In this document: piece by piece, positions 1 through 7,771 of the stretch
Layout of the letters: the number at the start of each line of letters is the position of its first letter
Numbering within the stretch: position 1 is the stretch's first letter
NCBI GenBank assembly: GCA_903910495.1
Contig: CAIVZW010000747.1
Span: 1 to 7,771 of the forward strand
Source: an uncultured beta proteobacterium
GTDB taxonomy: Bacteria > Pseudomonadota > Gammaproteobacteria > Burkholderiales > Rhodocyclaceae
Direction: 5' to 3'
Length of the DNA stretch: 7,771 bases
Notes under the pieces: generated by a model
Databases searched by the model: none
What the model was told of the DNA's origin: nothing
What the model saw: the letters and a program-made list of their open reading frames with translations, nothing else
Position numbers and translations under genes: made by a program

Positions 1-366
1 AAAATATCTGCAAGCGCAAAAAATATTATGCTTCAGCATTCTTGGCCCGGTAATATCAGGGAGTTACTCAATACACTGCAGCGGGCAGCTGTATGGTCTG
101 ACGATGAGGTGATTGGGTTGGAAGCGATCAGGGATGCAATCCAGCTATCCCCCCGTACTGCTCACGGCACCGATAATATCCTGAGTCGCCCTGTGGAATC
201 AGGCATAGAGCTGGAATTGCTCATGGCCCAAGTGGCTCGGCACTACATCGAACGTACGTTAGACCATACCCACAACAACAAGACCCAAGCCGCAAAATTA
301 CTTGGTTTTGGCAACTATCAGACTTTCACCAACTGGATGAATCGTTACGGGGTCAAGGGGTGTTGA
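1..366 (+). CDS. Sigma-54-dependent transcriptional activator (bacterial enhancer-binding protein), C-terminal part only
   Basis: The reading frame is open from the first base of the window and ends at TGA 364-366, so only the last 121 residues are visible and the true start is to the left. The motif WPGNIREL (bases 43-66) is the conserved end of the sigma-54-interacting AAA+ domain. A linker of about 50 residues follows, then a Fis-type helix-turn-helix (about 262-357) with the pattern NKTQAAKLLGF...TFTNWMNRYGV. Proteins of this family bind upstream enhancers as oligomers and use ATP hydrolysis to open sigma-54 RNA polymerase promoters. The GAFTGA loop, Walker motifs and sensor domain are outside the window, so the signal it detects is unknown. 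It lies immediately upstream of a sigma-54 promoter facing hsdR, so that operon is the probable target (inference). The DNA-binding domain seems intact. RtcR or another named regulator cannot be assigned from this fragment. Confidence 0.9.
   Translation, partial: KISASAKNIMLQHSWPGNIRELLNTLQRAAVWSDDEVIGLEAIRDAIQLSPRTAHGTDNILSRPVESGIELELLMAQVARHYIERTLDHTHNNKTQAAKLLGFGNYQTFTNWMNRYGVKGC
251..260. other. Perfect 10-base palindrome, weak candidate enhancer site
   Basis: AACGTACGTT is its own reverse complement, and the bases TC/GA one position further out on each side also pair (248-249 with 262-263). Its centre lies about 155 bases upstream of the predicted start of the hsdR transcript, within the distance usual for enhancer sites of sigma-54 activators. 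It falls inside the regulator's own coding sequence and I see no second copy, whereas such activators commonly use paired sites. A chance palindrome is quite possible. Confidence 0.2.
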
Positions 367-384
367 GCAACGAATTTTTTGGGC

Positions 385-400
385 TGGCACACCGATTGCT
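385..400 (+). promoter_or_regulatory. Sigma-54 (RpoN) -24/-12 promoter of the hsdR-rmuC-hsdM-hsdS operon
   Basis: The sequence TGGCAC (385-390), five bases, then TTGCT (396-400) matches the sigma-54 consensus YTGGCACGNNNNTTGCW at every fixed position except the G after TGGCAC, which is A here; the Y position is C384. The essential GG (386-387) and GC (398-399) are separated by exactly 10 bases. Taking C399 as -12 puts the transcript start near 411, giving a leader of about 16 bases to GTG 427 or 34 bases to ATG 445. It lies in the only sizeable intergenic gap of the window and points into hsdR. The gene just upstream encodes a sigma-54 activator, which strengthens the call. Confidence 0.85.
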
Positions 401-426
401 AATAGTCGTACATCCTTCAACAGAAT

Positions 427-3400
427 GTGCCACTAATAAAAATCATGGACGCCCCCGTTACCAATCCGCAGTTGCAATCGACCGCCCCGGTCGAAGGGGT
501 GGTCGTGCAATCTAGGAACTTCGAATTCCTGCGCGATGCTCGTGATGACCTTGCTGCGTTGGGTGGTTTCGCCGAGCACTATGCGTTCAATGATCCCGCA
601 AGCGCACTAGCCAAGTTGCGGCTGTTTGCTGAACGTGTTGTCGATCTGGTCTATGACACGTTTCGTCTGCCCAAACCTTACCAGCCAAATCTGAATGACC
701 TCCTGAACGAGGATGCCTTCCGCAGTCGAGTGCCAACGGTTGTGCTGACCAAATTGCATGGACTACGTATGCACGGCAACAAGGCTGTCCATGCCAATCA
801 GGGCACAACGCCGACCGCACTGGCCATGGTGCGAGAGGCATTCGATATCGCACGCTGGGTTTTTGTGACCTTCGACAACGGGTTGGCATCGGGTATCCAA
901 GCCTTCGTGCCACCTGTACCGCCAGCCGATGCCAAAAAGCTGGAAAAGGACCGTCAACGCCTCCTGGCCCAGATCGCCGAGCAAGAGCAGCAAATGCAAG
1001 CGGTGCTCGAACAACTGGAAGCGACCAAAGCACAACAAGCCGCCATTGAACGCACTGCTGAAGAGCTTGCGCAGTTGGTCGTCAACGGCAATGCTGCGGT
1101 CAATCAACTCGGTTTCGACGAAGCCACGACCCGCCAACGACTCATTGATGCCATGCTGGTATCGGCACGTTGGAAGGTGGGGCAGGCTGGTACCTCAACG
1201 GAAGAAGTCGGCCAGGAAATCGAGATTCCGCAGCCGCAAAACAAAACCGGCATCGGCTATGCCGACTATGTTCTGTGGGACGACAATGGCAAACCACTGG
1301 CTGTAATCGAAGCCAAGAGAACCGCCAAAGATGCGGAAGCCGGCCGTACCCAAGCCAAGCTTTACGCCGACGGGTTGGAGCAGAAACACGGCCAGCGGCC
1401 AGTCATTTTTTACACCAATGGTTTCGATATCTATATATGGGATGACGTACAGAAACAAACGCCCCGCCGCCTGTTCGGCTTCTACTCAAAAGAAAGCCTC
1501 CAATACCTGATCTTCCAGCGCAACGAGAAGCTGAGCTTGGACACCATCAATCCGAAGGCAGAGATCGCTGGCCGGATGTATCAGATCGAGACCATCAAGC
1601 GCATCAGCGACCGCTTCAGTCAAGGCTATCGCAAGTCACTCGTGGTTCTGGCCACAGGCACCGGCAAGACCCGTATCGCCGTTTCGCTATGCGATGTCCT
1701 CTCACGAGCACGCTGGGCGAAACGCATCCTCTTCCTGTGTGATCGCCGCGAACTGCGCAAGCAGGCCGACGATGTGTTCAAGGAATTTTTGCCCGGTGAG
1801 CCGCGCATCCACATCAATGCCAATACCGCTGGCGACGTCACTAACCGCATCTATCTCGCTACCTACCCGGCGATGATGCAGTGCTACGAGATGTTCGATG
1901 TCGGTTACTTTGACCTCATCATTGCCGATGAATCGCACCGCAGTATCTACAATCGCTACCGGGATCTGTTCGTCTATTTCGATGCACTGCAGGTGGGCCT
2001 TACTGCAACACCGGTCAAGTTCATTACACGCAACACCTTCAAGCTATTCTCCTGTGAGGATGGCGATCCGACGTCCTATTTTGGCTACCAGGAAGCTATC
2101 AGTCACACGCCACCGTACCTCGTTCCTTTCGAGGTTTACACCCACACCACAGAATTCCTGCGTCGTGGCATCAAGTACAACCAACTCTCCGCAGAGCAGC
2201 GAGAGCAGCTCGAAAACGACGAGCCCGATGCGCAGACGATTGCCTACGACGATACCGAAGTCGACCGGGCCGTATTCAACAAGGATACCAACCGCGCCAT
2301 CCTGCGCAATCTGATGGAGAACGGCATCAAGGATGCCAGCGGCGCACATCCGGGAAAAACCATCATTTTTGCCCGCAACCACAATCACGCCGTGTTGCTG
2401 CAGGAGCTGTTCGACGATATGTACCCGCAGTACGGTGGGGAGTTCTGCCGGGTGATCGACAACTACGATACCCGTGCCGAGCAGTTGATCGACGATTTCA
2501 AAGACCCCAAGAACGCTCTCACCATCGCCATATCGGTCGACATGCTGGACACCGGCATCGATATCCCCGAAGTCGTAAATCTGGTCTTCGCAAAACCGGT
2601 CAAGTCCTACGTCAAGTTCTGGCAGATGATCGGGCGTGGAACACGTCTGTGCCAGAACCTCAATGGCCCCGGCCAGGACAAAACCAAGTTCAGTATCTTC
2701 GATCACTGGGGTAATTTCGCCTATTTCGAAGAAAGCTACCGCGAGGCTAGTCCCACAACCAGCAAATCGCTGCTGCAAAAGCTGTTTGAAGCACGCCTGC
2801 AGTTGGCCGACGCAGCACTGTCAGCCGCCAACCCCGGCGCATTTGATCTCTCCATCAAACTGATGCAGGCCGATATCTCCGCCCTGCCCGAATCCACCAT
2901 TGCCGTCCGAGAAAAGTGGCGCGAAGTTCGTGAGATTCAACGTCCTGGTGTTTTGCAGGCACTCAGCGCGGCCACTCGCTCGTCCTTGCTCAAGGACATA
3001 GCGCCCCTGATGCAATGGCGCGATACCCGCAACTGGGATGACGCCTATCAGCTTGATCTGCTCGTATCCCGCATGCAGATCGAAATGCTCAAGAAGTCTG
3101 CCGTGTTCAATGATCTACGCGATGACCTGATCGGTCTTGTTTCCCAGTTGCCGATCAACGTCAATGCAGTGCGTGACAAGCTGGCAACGATTGAGAAAGT
3201 CCGCAGTGGTGATTTCTGGAAGGTCTTGGTCGACCAAACGGATGTCGCCGGCCTGGAATCGGTTCGTGAGGAACTGCGCGGCATCATGCGGCATCGCATT
3301 GTGGGGCCGACCGTTGGTGGCAAACCGCGAATCCTTGACATCACCGAAGATGCCTCGAAAATAGAATTCGCTCGCCATATTCCCAAGCTGGAAGGCACGG

Positions 3401-3894
3401 AGCTGGTCGCCTACCGGCAGCGCGTTGAGCAGGTGCTCACGGGGCTGTTCGATGACAACCCGACCCTGCGCAAGATTCGGCGCGGCGAAGCCGTTGGCGA
3501 ATCCGACCTTTCCACTCTGGTCAGTCTGGTACTTACCCAGCACCCGGACGTCAATCTGGCCTGGCTGACAGAGTTCTACCCGGACACCGCTGGCGATCTA
3601 GCCACGGCGATCCGCACCATCGTCGGCATGGAACCGGAAGTGGTTGCCGAACGATTCGCGAACTTCTTCACGCGCCATCCGCAAATGTCAGCCAAGCAAC
3701 AGCGCTTCATGGCGTTACTGCAGAACCACATTGCCAAGTTTGGTGTCGTGACGCTCGATAAGCTCTATGAGGCTCCCTTCACCCAGGTCAGCGAAGAAGG
3801 CCCAGATGGCATTTTCGATAATGCCGCCGTTGAAGATCTGATCGCCGTGATCGACGGTTTTGGCCCGACAAGCGAGCCACGCGCCTACCAATAA
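427..3894 (+). CDS. hsdR: Type I restriction enzyme R subunit (ATP-dependent translocase and endonuclease)
   Basis: HsdR joins the HsdM2-HsdS methylase; at unmethylated target sites the complex pulls in DNA using ATP and cuts far away. In the 1155-residue frame, an N-terminal DUF4145-like domain (about 28-150) of the kind seen in EcoKI HsdR is followed by a glutamine/glutamate-rich coiled coil (about 167-217). The PD-(D/E)XK nuclease comes next, with D280 and the E295-A-K297 pair. The SF2 motor shows Walker A ATGTGKT (409-415), DESH (501-504), LTATP (525-529), a motif V region around 702-716 and QMIGRGTR (733-740). A helical C-terminal region for contact with the methylase follows. Length is close to EcoKI HsdR, and every key residue is present. 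In-frame stops TAA TAG (400-405) prevent a longer protein. The start is GTG 427 or ATG 445; neither has a clear ribosome binding site. It is the first gene of the operon. Confidence 0.96.
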   Translation: MPLIKIMDAPVTNPQLQSTAPVEGVVVQSRNFEFLRDARDDLAALGGFAEHYAFNDPASALAKLRLFAERVVDLVYDTFRLPKPYQPNLNDLLNEDAFRSRVPTVVLTKLHGLRMHGNKAVHANQGTTPTALAMVREAFDIARWVFVTFDNGLASGIQAFVPPVPPADAKKLEKDRQRLLAQIAEQEQQMQAVLEQLEATKAQQAAIERTAEELAQLVVNGNAAVNQLGFDEATTRQRLIDAMLVSARWKVGQAGTSTEEVGQEIEIPQPQNKTGIGYADYVLWDDNGKPLAVIEAKRTAKDAEAGRTQAKLYADGLEQKHGQRPVIFYTNGFDIYIWDDVQKQTPRRLFGFYSKESLQYLIFQRNEKLSLDTINPKAEIAGRMYQIETIKRISDRFSQGYRKSLVVLATGTGKTRIAVSLCDVLSRARWAKRILFLCDRRELRKQADDVFKEFLPGEPRIHINANTAGDVTNRIYLATYPAMMQCYEMFDVGYFDLIIADESHRSIYNRYRDLFVYFDALQVGLTATPVKFITRNTFKLFSCEDGDPTSYFGYQEAISHTPPYLVPFEVYTHTTEFLRRGIKYNQLSAEQREQLENDEPDAQTIAYDDTEVDRAVFNKDTNRAILRNLMENGIKDASGAHPGKTIIFARNHNHAVLLQELFDDMYPQYGGEFCRVIDNYDTRAEQLIDDFKDPKNALTIAISVDMLDTGIDIPEVVNLVFAKPVKSYVKFWQMIGRGTRLCQNLNGPGQDKTKFSIFDHWGNFAYFEESYREASPTTSKSLLQKLFEARLQLADAALSAANPGAFDLSIKLMQADISALPESTIAVREKWREVREIQRPGVLQALSAATRSSLLKDIAPLMQWRDTRNWDDAYQLDLLVSRMQIEMLKKSAVFNDLRDDLIGLVSQLPINVNAVRDKLATIEKVRSGDFWKVLVDQTDVAGLESVREELRGIMRHRIVGPTVGGKPRILDITEDASKIEFARHIPKLEGTELVAYRQRVEQVLTGLFDDNPTLRKIRRGEAVGESDLSTLVSLVLTQHPDVNLAWLTEFYPDTAGDLATAIRTIVGMEPEVVAERFANFFTRHPQMSAKQQRFMALLQNHIAKFGVVTLDKLYEAPFTQVSEEGPDGIFDNAAVEDLIAVIDGFGPTSEPRAYQ

Positions 3895-3912
3895 CAAGAA
3901 CAGGACACGCTC

Positions 3913-5556
3913 ATGGACAACCAACTTATCACCCTCATTGCTGCCGCTATCGGTCTTGCCATCGGCGTAGCCGTCACCTGGTTGCTGATTAGGGGAAGGA
4001 TTGCGGCCGCCGTTGAACAAGGCCGTGCCGAGCTTGCCGTTGATCTCGCCACCACTACTGAGCGTGCACGCGCCAATGATGCGGATCTGGTCAAACTCCA
4101 TGCCGCCCACGAGACCCTGAAGACCCAGGCCAGCGATTTTCGCGATGCGCTCGATCAGGCGCGGGATGATCTTGCCAAATTGACCGAACGCGCTAGTCGT
4201 ATTCCAGGCCTCGAAGCCACGCTAACTGAGGCTGAGCAAACCTTGACCACCACTCGGCAACAAGCGGCAGACCTGCGCGAAGCATCAGGGCGCCTTGCCG
4301 CCGAGCTGAAATCAGAACACGATGCGCTGACGCAAATGCGCAGCGACTGGCAAACCGAAAAATCGCAGCGCGAACAGGCCGACTCTAAAGTCAGCGAACT
4401 GACCACCGTAATCGCTGAATTGAGCACCCGGCTCGATGCAGAACGCAGCCAGGCCGCGGAAAAGCAGGCTCTCTTGCTGGAAGCCAAAGAGGCCTTGTCT
4501 AATCAGTTCAAGAGCCTGGCCAACGACATCCTTGAAGAAAAATCAAAGCGTTTCACCGAGCAGAATCAGACCAACATCGGGCAACTGCTCAATCCGCTCA
4601 AGGAACGAATGACCGAGTTCAAGGCCAAGGTGGAAGAAATCCATACCAAGGACACCGAGCAGCAAGCCACGCTCAAGGCCGAACTGACGCAACTCAAAGA
4701 CCTGAATCGCCAAATGACCGAGGAAGCCCACGGCCTCGCGACCGCCCTCAAGGGGCAGGCCAAGAAGCAGGGCAACTGGGGCGAACTCGTGCTTGGCAAT
4801 GTGCTCGATCGCTCCGGCCTGCGTGAAGGTAAGGATTTCAAGCGCGAAGTCAGCTTCAACACCGAAGACGGGCGCAAGCGCCCGGACGTGGTGATCTACC
4901 TGCCGCAGGCCAAACACCTGGTCATCGACGCCAAGGTTTCGCTGAATGCCTATACCCGCTACGTCAATGCCGAGGACGATGTTGATCGTCAGCAGGCACT
5001 GCAGGAGCACGTCAATGCCGTGGCCAGCCGCATTCAGGAACTCTCGAACCGCGCCTACTTCGAACTGCCCGGCCTCAATACCCCCGAGATGGTCTTCATG
5101 TTCATCCCGATCGAATCGGCATTCGTCGAAGCGCTGCGTGCGGACGAGAGCCTGTTCCAGAAGGCCATCGAACAGAACGTGCTGGTCGCCACGCCGACCA
5201 CTTTGCTCACCAGCCTGAACATCGTGCGCCAGCTCTGGCGCTTCGAGGAACAGAACGCCCACACCGCCGAACTCGCTGATCGCGCCAGCAAAGTCTACAA
5301 GAAGCTCGTCAGTTTCCTCGACAGTATGGAGGCCGTCGGCAGCCAGCTCGACAAGGCCAAGGAATCCTTCGGTAAGGCCATGGGGCAGCTCTATACCGGC
5401 AAGGGTAACTTGATTGGCCAAGCCAAGGAATTTGAAAAACTGGGTGTGTCGGTACAGACACCTTTACCTAGCCATCTGGTGGCCAAGGCCGCCCTAGAAC
5501 TCGAACACCTGCCCGAGATTATCGACGGCACGGAACTGGAAAGCACGCAATCATGA
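3913..5556 (+). CDS. rmuC: RmuC family protein (membrane-anchored, PD-(D/E)XK nuclease-like)
   Basis: RmuC proteins are known from E. coli as a factor limiting inversions at short inverted repeats; their biochemical action is poorly defined. This 547-residue protein has one N-terminal hydrophobic segment (about 4-26), followed by basic residues, suggesting an inner-membrane anchor with the rest in the cytoplasm. A long Ala/Glu/Gln-rich coiled coil runs from about 30 to 270. The conserved RmuC domain (about 280-510) carries NWGE (288-291), RPDVVI with D325, and IDAK with D339 and K341, which fit a PD-(D/E)XK active site. It is longer than E. coli RmuC, mainly in the coiled coil. A ribosome binding site AGGA (3902-3905) sits 7 bases before the ATG. 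The gene begins 18 bases after hsdR and its stop overlaps the hsdM start (ATGA), so it belongs to the operon. It is not a standard restriction-modification subunit; a role in handling cleaved or invading DNA is inference. Confidence 0.93.
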   Translation: MDNQLITLIAAAIGLAIGVAVTWLLIRGRIAAAVEQGRAELAVDLATTTERARANDADLVKLHAAHETLKTQASDFRDALDQARDDLAKLTERASRIPGLEATLTEAEQTLTTTRQQAADLREASGRLAAELKSEHDALTQMRSDWQTEKSQREQADSKVSELTTVIAELSTRLDAERSQAAEKQALLLEAKEALSNQFKSLANDILEEKSKRFTEQNQTNIGQLLNPLKERMTEFKAKVEEIHTKDTEQQATLKAELTQLKDLNRQMTEEAHGLATALKGQAKKQGNWGELVLGNVLDRSGLREGKDFKREVSFNTEDGRKRPDVVIYLPQAKHLVIDAKVSLNAYTRYVNAEDDVDRQQALQEHVNAVASRIQELSNRAYFELPGLNTPEMVFMFIPIESAFVEALRADESLFQKAIEQNVLVATPTTLLTSLNIVRQLWRFEEQNAHTAELADRASKVYKKLVSFLDSMEAVGSQLDKAKESFGKAMGQLYTGKGNLIGQAKEFEKLGVSVQTPLPSHLVAKAALELEHLPEIIDGTELESTQS

Positions 5557-7064
5557 TCACCAACCAAATCAAGAATGATATTGACCGTCTCTGGACCGAA
5601 TTCTGGACCGGCGGCATCACCAACCCGCTCACCGTCATCGAGCAGATTTCCTTTCTGATGTTTGCGCGTCTGCTCGATATTGACGAAACCCGTCACGAAA
5701 AGATGGCCGGCCGCACCGGCAAGTCACCGCACAAGAACTTCGGCCCCGATCAGCAAAACCTGCGCTGGAAAAACTGGAGTGAATACGGCGGCGACGAAAT
5801 GCTGCGCCATGTACGCGATCAGGTTTTCCCACACCTGCGCGATCTTGGCGGCAAGAACACAACCTTCGGCGAATACATGAAGGATGCCACCTGCCTGATT
5901 CCAAAGGCCAGCCTGCTCGTCTCTGCCGTGACTCAGATCAACCTGCTGCCGTTGGGCAACAGCGACATCAAGGGCGATCTGTACGAATACATGCTGAGCA
6001 AGCTCAGCACCGCCGGCATCAACGGCCAGTTCCGCACCCCGAGACACATCATCAAGCTCATGGTCGAAATGCTCGACCCCAAGCCCTCCGAAGTGGTCGG
6101 CGACCCGGCTTGCGGCACGGCGGGCTTTCTGGTCAGCTCCATGGAATACCTGCGCCGGCAGTATTCATCGCCGGAACTGGTGGAAACCTTCGAGGACGGC
6201 AGCAAGGGTTATCCCGGCGACCGGTTGGAGCCCTATCGCGACCACATCCAGAATGGCCTGTTCCACGGCTTCGACTTCGACGTAACCATGCTGCGTATCG
6301 CCGCCATGAACCTGATGCTGCACGGTGTCGAGAACCCGGACATTCACTACCAGGACACTCTTTCCAAGAACTTTCCGGAAAAATTTCGCCAGCAAGCTGA
6401 AGCGGGCTTCGATGTCATCCTCGCCAATCCGCCATTCAAGGGCAGCCTAGACGAGGAAGATGTCCATCCCTCTCTGCTGAAGAAGGTCAAAACAAAAAAG
6501 ACAGAATTGCTCTTTGTCGCGCTGATTCTGCGCATGCTAAAGAACGGCGGACGCTCGGCCACCATCGTTCCAGACGGCGTGCTGTTCGGTTCCAGCAAGG
6601 CCCACGTCGCTCTGCGCCAGCATCTGATCGACGAGAATCAACTTGAGGCCGTGATTTCTCTGCCCTCGGGCGTATTCAAACCATACGCGGGCGTCTCCAC
6701 TGCCATTTTGGTGTTCACCAAGGGCGGGCAGACCGGCGATGTCATGTTTTACGACGTGCAGGCCGACGGCTACTCGCTCGACGACAAGCGGCAGGAGATT
6801 GCCGAGAACGACCTGCCCGATGTGCTGGAAAAGTTCCAACAACGCCGTCTCGCCAGCGCCGACTTTTCAGATCATGCCGCCAAGACTTTTATGGTTCATG
6901 TAAGCGATATTCGAGCTAACAAATACGATATATCCCTTAATCGCTACAAGGAGACAGTTCAAGCGGAAGAGCAATTTGACCCTCCAGCGAAAATTCTTGC
7001 ACGGCTTAAAGATTTGGGAGCCGCAATTCAATCGGATATGATCGAGTTGGAGAAAATACTGTGA
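5553..7064 (+). CDS. hsdM: Type I restriction-modification DNA methyltransferase subunit (N6-adenine)
   Basis: HsdM transfers a methyl group from S-adenosylmethionine to adenine N6 in the target chosen by HsdS, protecting host DNA. The 503-residue protein has the helical HsdM N-terminal domain (about 5-130), then QFRTPR (159-164) at the start of the catalytic domain. The cofactor-binding motif is DPACGTAGF (184-192) and the catalytic motif IV is NPPF (292-295). Both are intact, and the length is in the usual range of 490-530. Its ATG lies inside the end of rmuC (ATGA, 5553-5556), with a ribosome-binding-like GGAAAG at 5538-5543, so translation is probably coupled to rmuC. It overlaps hsdS by GTGA (7061-7064). 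Base composition drops abruptly near 6890 (about residue 446), making the last 57 or so codons AT-richer than the rest. The type IA versus IB class cannot be settled by eye. Confidence 0.97.
   Translation: MITNQIKNDIDRLWTEFWTGGITNPLTVIEQISFLMFARLLDIDETRHEKMAGRTGKSPHKNFGPDQQNLRWKNWSEYGGDEMLRHVRDQVFPHLRDLGGKNTTFGEYMKDATCLIPKASLLVSAVTQINLLPLGNSDIKGDLYEYMLSKLSTAGINGQFRTPRHIIKLMVEMLDPKPSEVVGDPACGTAGFLVSSMEYLRRQYSSPELVETFEDGSKGYPGDRLEPYRDHIQNGLFHGFDFDVTMLRIAAMNLMLHGVENPDIHYQDTLSKNFPEKFRQQAEAGFDVILANPPFKGSLDEEDVHPSLLKKVKTKKTELLFVALILRMLKNGGRSATIVPDGVLFGSSKAHVALRQHLIDENQLEAVISLPSGVFKPYAGVSTAILVFTKGGQTGDVMFYDVQADGYSLDDKRQEIAENDLPDVLEKFQQRRLASADFSDHAAKTFMVHVSDIRANKYDISLNRYKETVQAEEQFDPPAKILARLKDLGAAIQSDMIELEKIL
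7049..7052 (+). promoter_or_regulatory. Ribosome binding site of hsdS that fixes its GTG start
   Basis: GGAG lies 8 bases before GTG 7061, inside the end of hsdM. No other start in the hsdS frame nearby has such a site, and the next in-frame ATG is about 58 codons later, inside the first recognition domain. Confidence 0.7.
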
Positions 7065-7771
7065 CAGCTAAGCGTTTTGTTGGCGATCTCTTCACTATTG
7101 CTAAAGGACGCAAGGCATTAGATGTATTTTCTGAGAATGTCCCGGGGGCAAGTCGCTACATACAAATTGAGGATCTTCGATCTGACAATCAGTTGAAGTA
7201 CGCTAAAGATCCTAGTGGAACGACGGTAAGCCCTATGGACATATGTATCGCATGGGACGGAGCCAATGCAGGCACAGTAGGCTACGGTTTGGGCGGCCTG
7301 ATTGGCAGCACGATCTCTCGCCTGCGTCCTCGTGATGAGAAACGCGTCTTCACTCCTTACGTCGCACGATTTCTGCAAAGCAAATTTGTAGTGCTGAATA
7401 GCTCAACAACAGGGGCAACTATTCCTCATGTCAGTCGAGACAAGCTTGAAAACCTCTCACTGGTCCTTCCAGAATACACTGAACAGCAGCGCATCGCTCG
7501 TATCCTCGACAAGGCGGATAGAGTCGCGTTTGGGCAACACTTACTTGTCAAAGACACAGACAACTTGATCCGATCAGCAGCCCTGCAATTGCTGAAGGAA
7601 CTGTCGAATGCCCGGATAACTGTCGAGGAATTACTCCCTGACACTCCGAACGCGATCCGCACTGGTCCCTTCGGAAGCCAACTTCTGCACTCTGAATTTA
7701 CTGACGCAGGAATCCCGGTACTCGGGATCGACAATGTCGTAACTAATCGCTTTCGTTGGGCAGAACGCCGG
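7061..7771 (+). CDS. hsdS: Type I restriction-modification specificity subunit, 5' part (runs off the window)
   Basis: HsdS reads the two halves of a bipartite DNA target through two target recognition domains and holds the HsdM and HsdR subunits. The frame begins at GTG 7061 and stays open for 237 codons to the last base, so roughly the second half is missing. The first recognition domain (about residues 1-137) has typical features: [17 protein letters not shown] (33-39) and [17 protein letters not shown] (116-132). The conserved repeat region [18 protein letters not shown] (136-153) follows, with a helical spacer after it. The second recognition domain starts near 184, with [14 protein letters not shown] (200-213) and [10 protein letters not shown] (217-226). 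The recognised DNA sequence cannot be read from this. The start overlaps the hsdM stop (GTGA), so translation is probably coupled. Base composition is AT-richer than in hsdR, rmuC and most of hsdM, as is common for swapped specificity genes. Confidence 0.93.
   Translation, partial: MTAKRFVGDLFTIAKGRKALDVFSENVPGASRYIQIEDLRSDNQLKYAKDPSGTTVSPMDICIAWDGANAGTVGYGLGGLIGSTISRLRPRDEKRVFTPYVARFLQSKFVVLNSSTTGATIPHVSRDKLENLSLVLPEYTEQQRIARILDKADRVAFGQHLLVKDTDNLIRSAALQLLKELSNARITVEELLPDTPNAIRTGPFGSQLLHSEFTDAGIPVLGIDNVVTNRFRWAERR

Noticed and set aside
180..203. Inverted repeat CCTGA...TCAGG with a 14-base spacer inside the regulator gene
   Set aside because: The arms are only 5 bases with no extension, which is expected by chance in a stretch of this size.
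340..380. Possible terminator after the regulator gene: TCGTT (342-346) pairing with AACGA (369-373), followed by a T run (375-380)
   Set aside because: The stem is only 5 base pairs with a 22-base loop and low GC, too weak to call. The T run may simply be AT-rich sequence upstream of the promoter.
427..960. The N-terminal extension of HsdR (DUF4145-like region plus coiled coil) as a novel fusion
   Set aside because: EcoKI-type HsdR proteins have a similar N-terminal domain and total length, so this is normal for the family.
2044..2778. Antisense open frame of 244 codons opposite the hsdR motor region
   Set aside because: It lies opposite conserved helicase motifs and its translation resembles no family I know; this is a shadow of hsdR codon bias.
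4543..5421. Long antisense open frame of 292 codons opposite rmuC
   Set aside because: It mirrors the codon pattern of the well-supported rmuC frame, has no recognisable domain, and lies fully within a conserved gene.
7118..7734. Antisense open frames (7118-7378 and 7426-7734) opposite hsdS
   Set aside because: The + strand frame encodes clear HsdS features across the whole stretch, including the conserved central repeat; the antisense frames show no domain.

Overview
The window carries the 3' end of a sigma-54-type regulator gene followed by a four-gene type I restriction-modification operon, all on the + strand. The order is regulator (partial), hsdR, rmuC, hsdM, hsdS (partial, running off the right end). 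The host is most likely a proteobacterium: a sigma-54 activator, a canonical -24/-12 promoter, proteobacterial-type RmuC and HsdRMS proteins, and a GC content of about 58% in the stretch of hsdM I counted (6721-6900). I cannot name a genus.

Layout. Positions 1-366 encode the end of the AAA+ domain (WPGNIREL motif) and the Fis-type helix-turn-helix of a sigma-54 enhancer-binding protein. The 60-base gap at 367-426 contains a near-perfect sigma-54 promoter, TGGCAC-N5-TTGCT at 385-400. It points into hsdR (427-3894), the restriction and translocation subunit with an intact nuclease triad and helicase motifs. After 18 bases comes rmuC (3913-5556), a membrane-anchored coiled-coil protein with a PD-(D/E)XK-like core. 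It overlaps hsdM (5553-7064, N6-adenine methyltransferase subunit) by ATGA. hsdM in turn overlaps hsdS (7061 to beyond 7771, DNA specificity subunit) by GTGA.

How the genes may work together. HsdR, HsdM and HsdS form the usual restriction-modification complex that methylates self DNA and cleaves unmodified DNA. RmuC is not a standard subunit, but its position between R and M and its start/stop overlap with hsdM imply co-expression. The sigma-54 promoter together with an adjacent enhancer-binding protein suggests that the whole module is switched on by a signal sensed by the regulator, whose sensor domain lies to the left of the window. This inducible control and the built-in rmuC are the most notable features. 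A sharp fall in GC (about 58% to 42% by hand count) near 6890, at the 3' end of hsdM and into hsdS, suggests that the specificity end was exchanged separately. The window has no gene-free stretch longer than 60 bases, and I saw no RNA gene, insertion sequence or CRISPR array.
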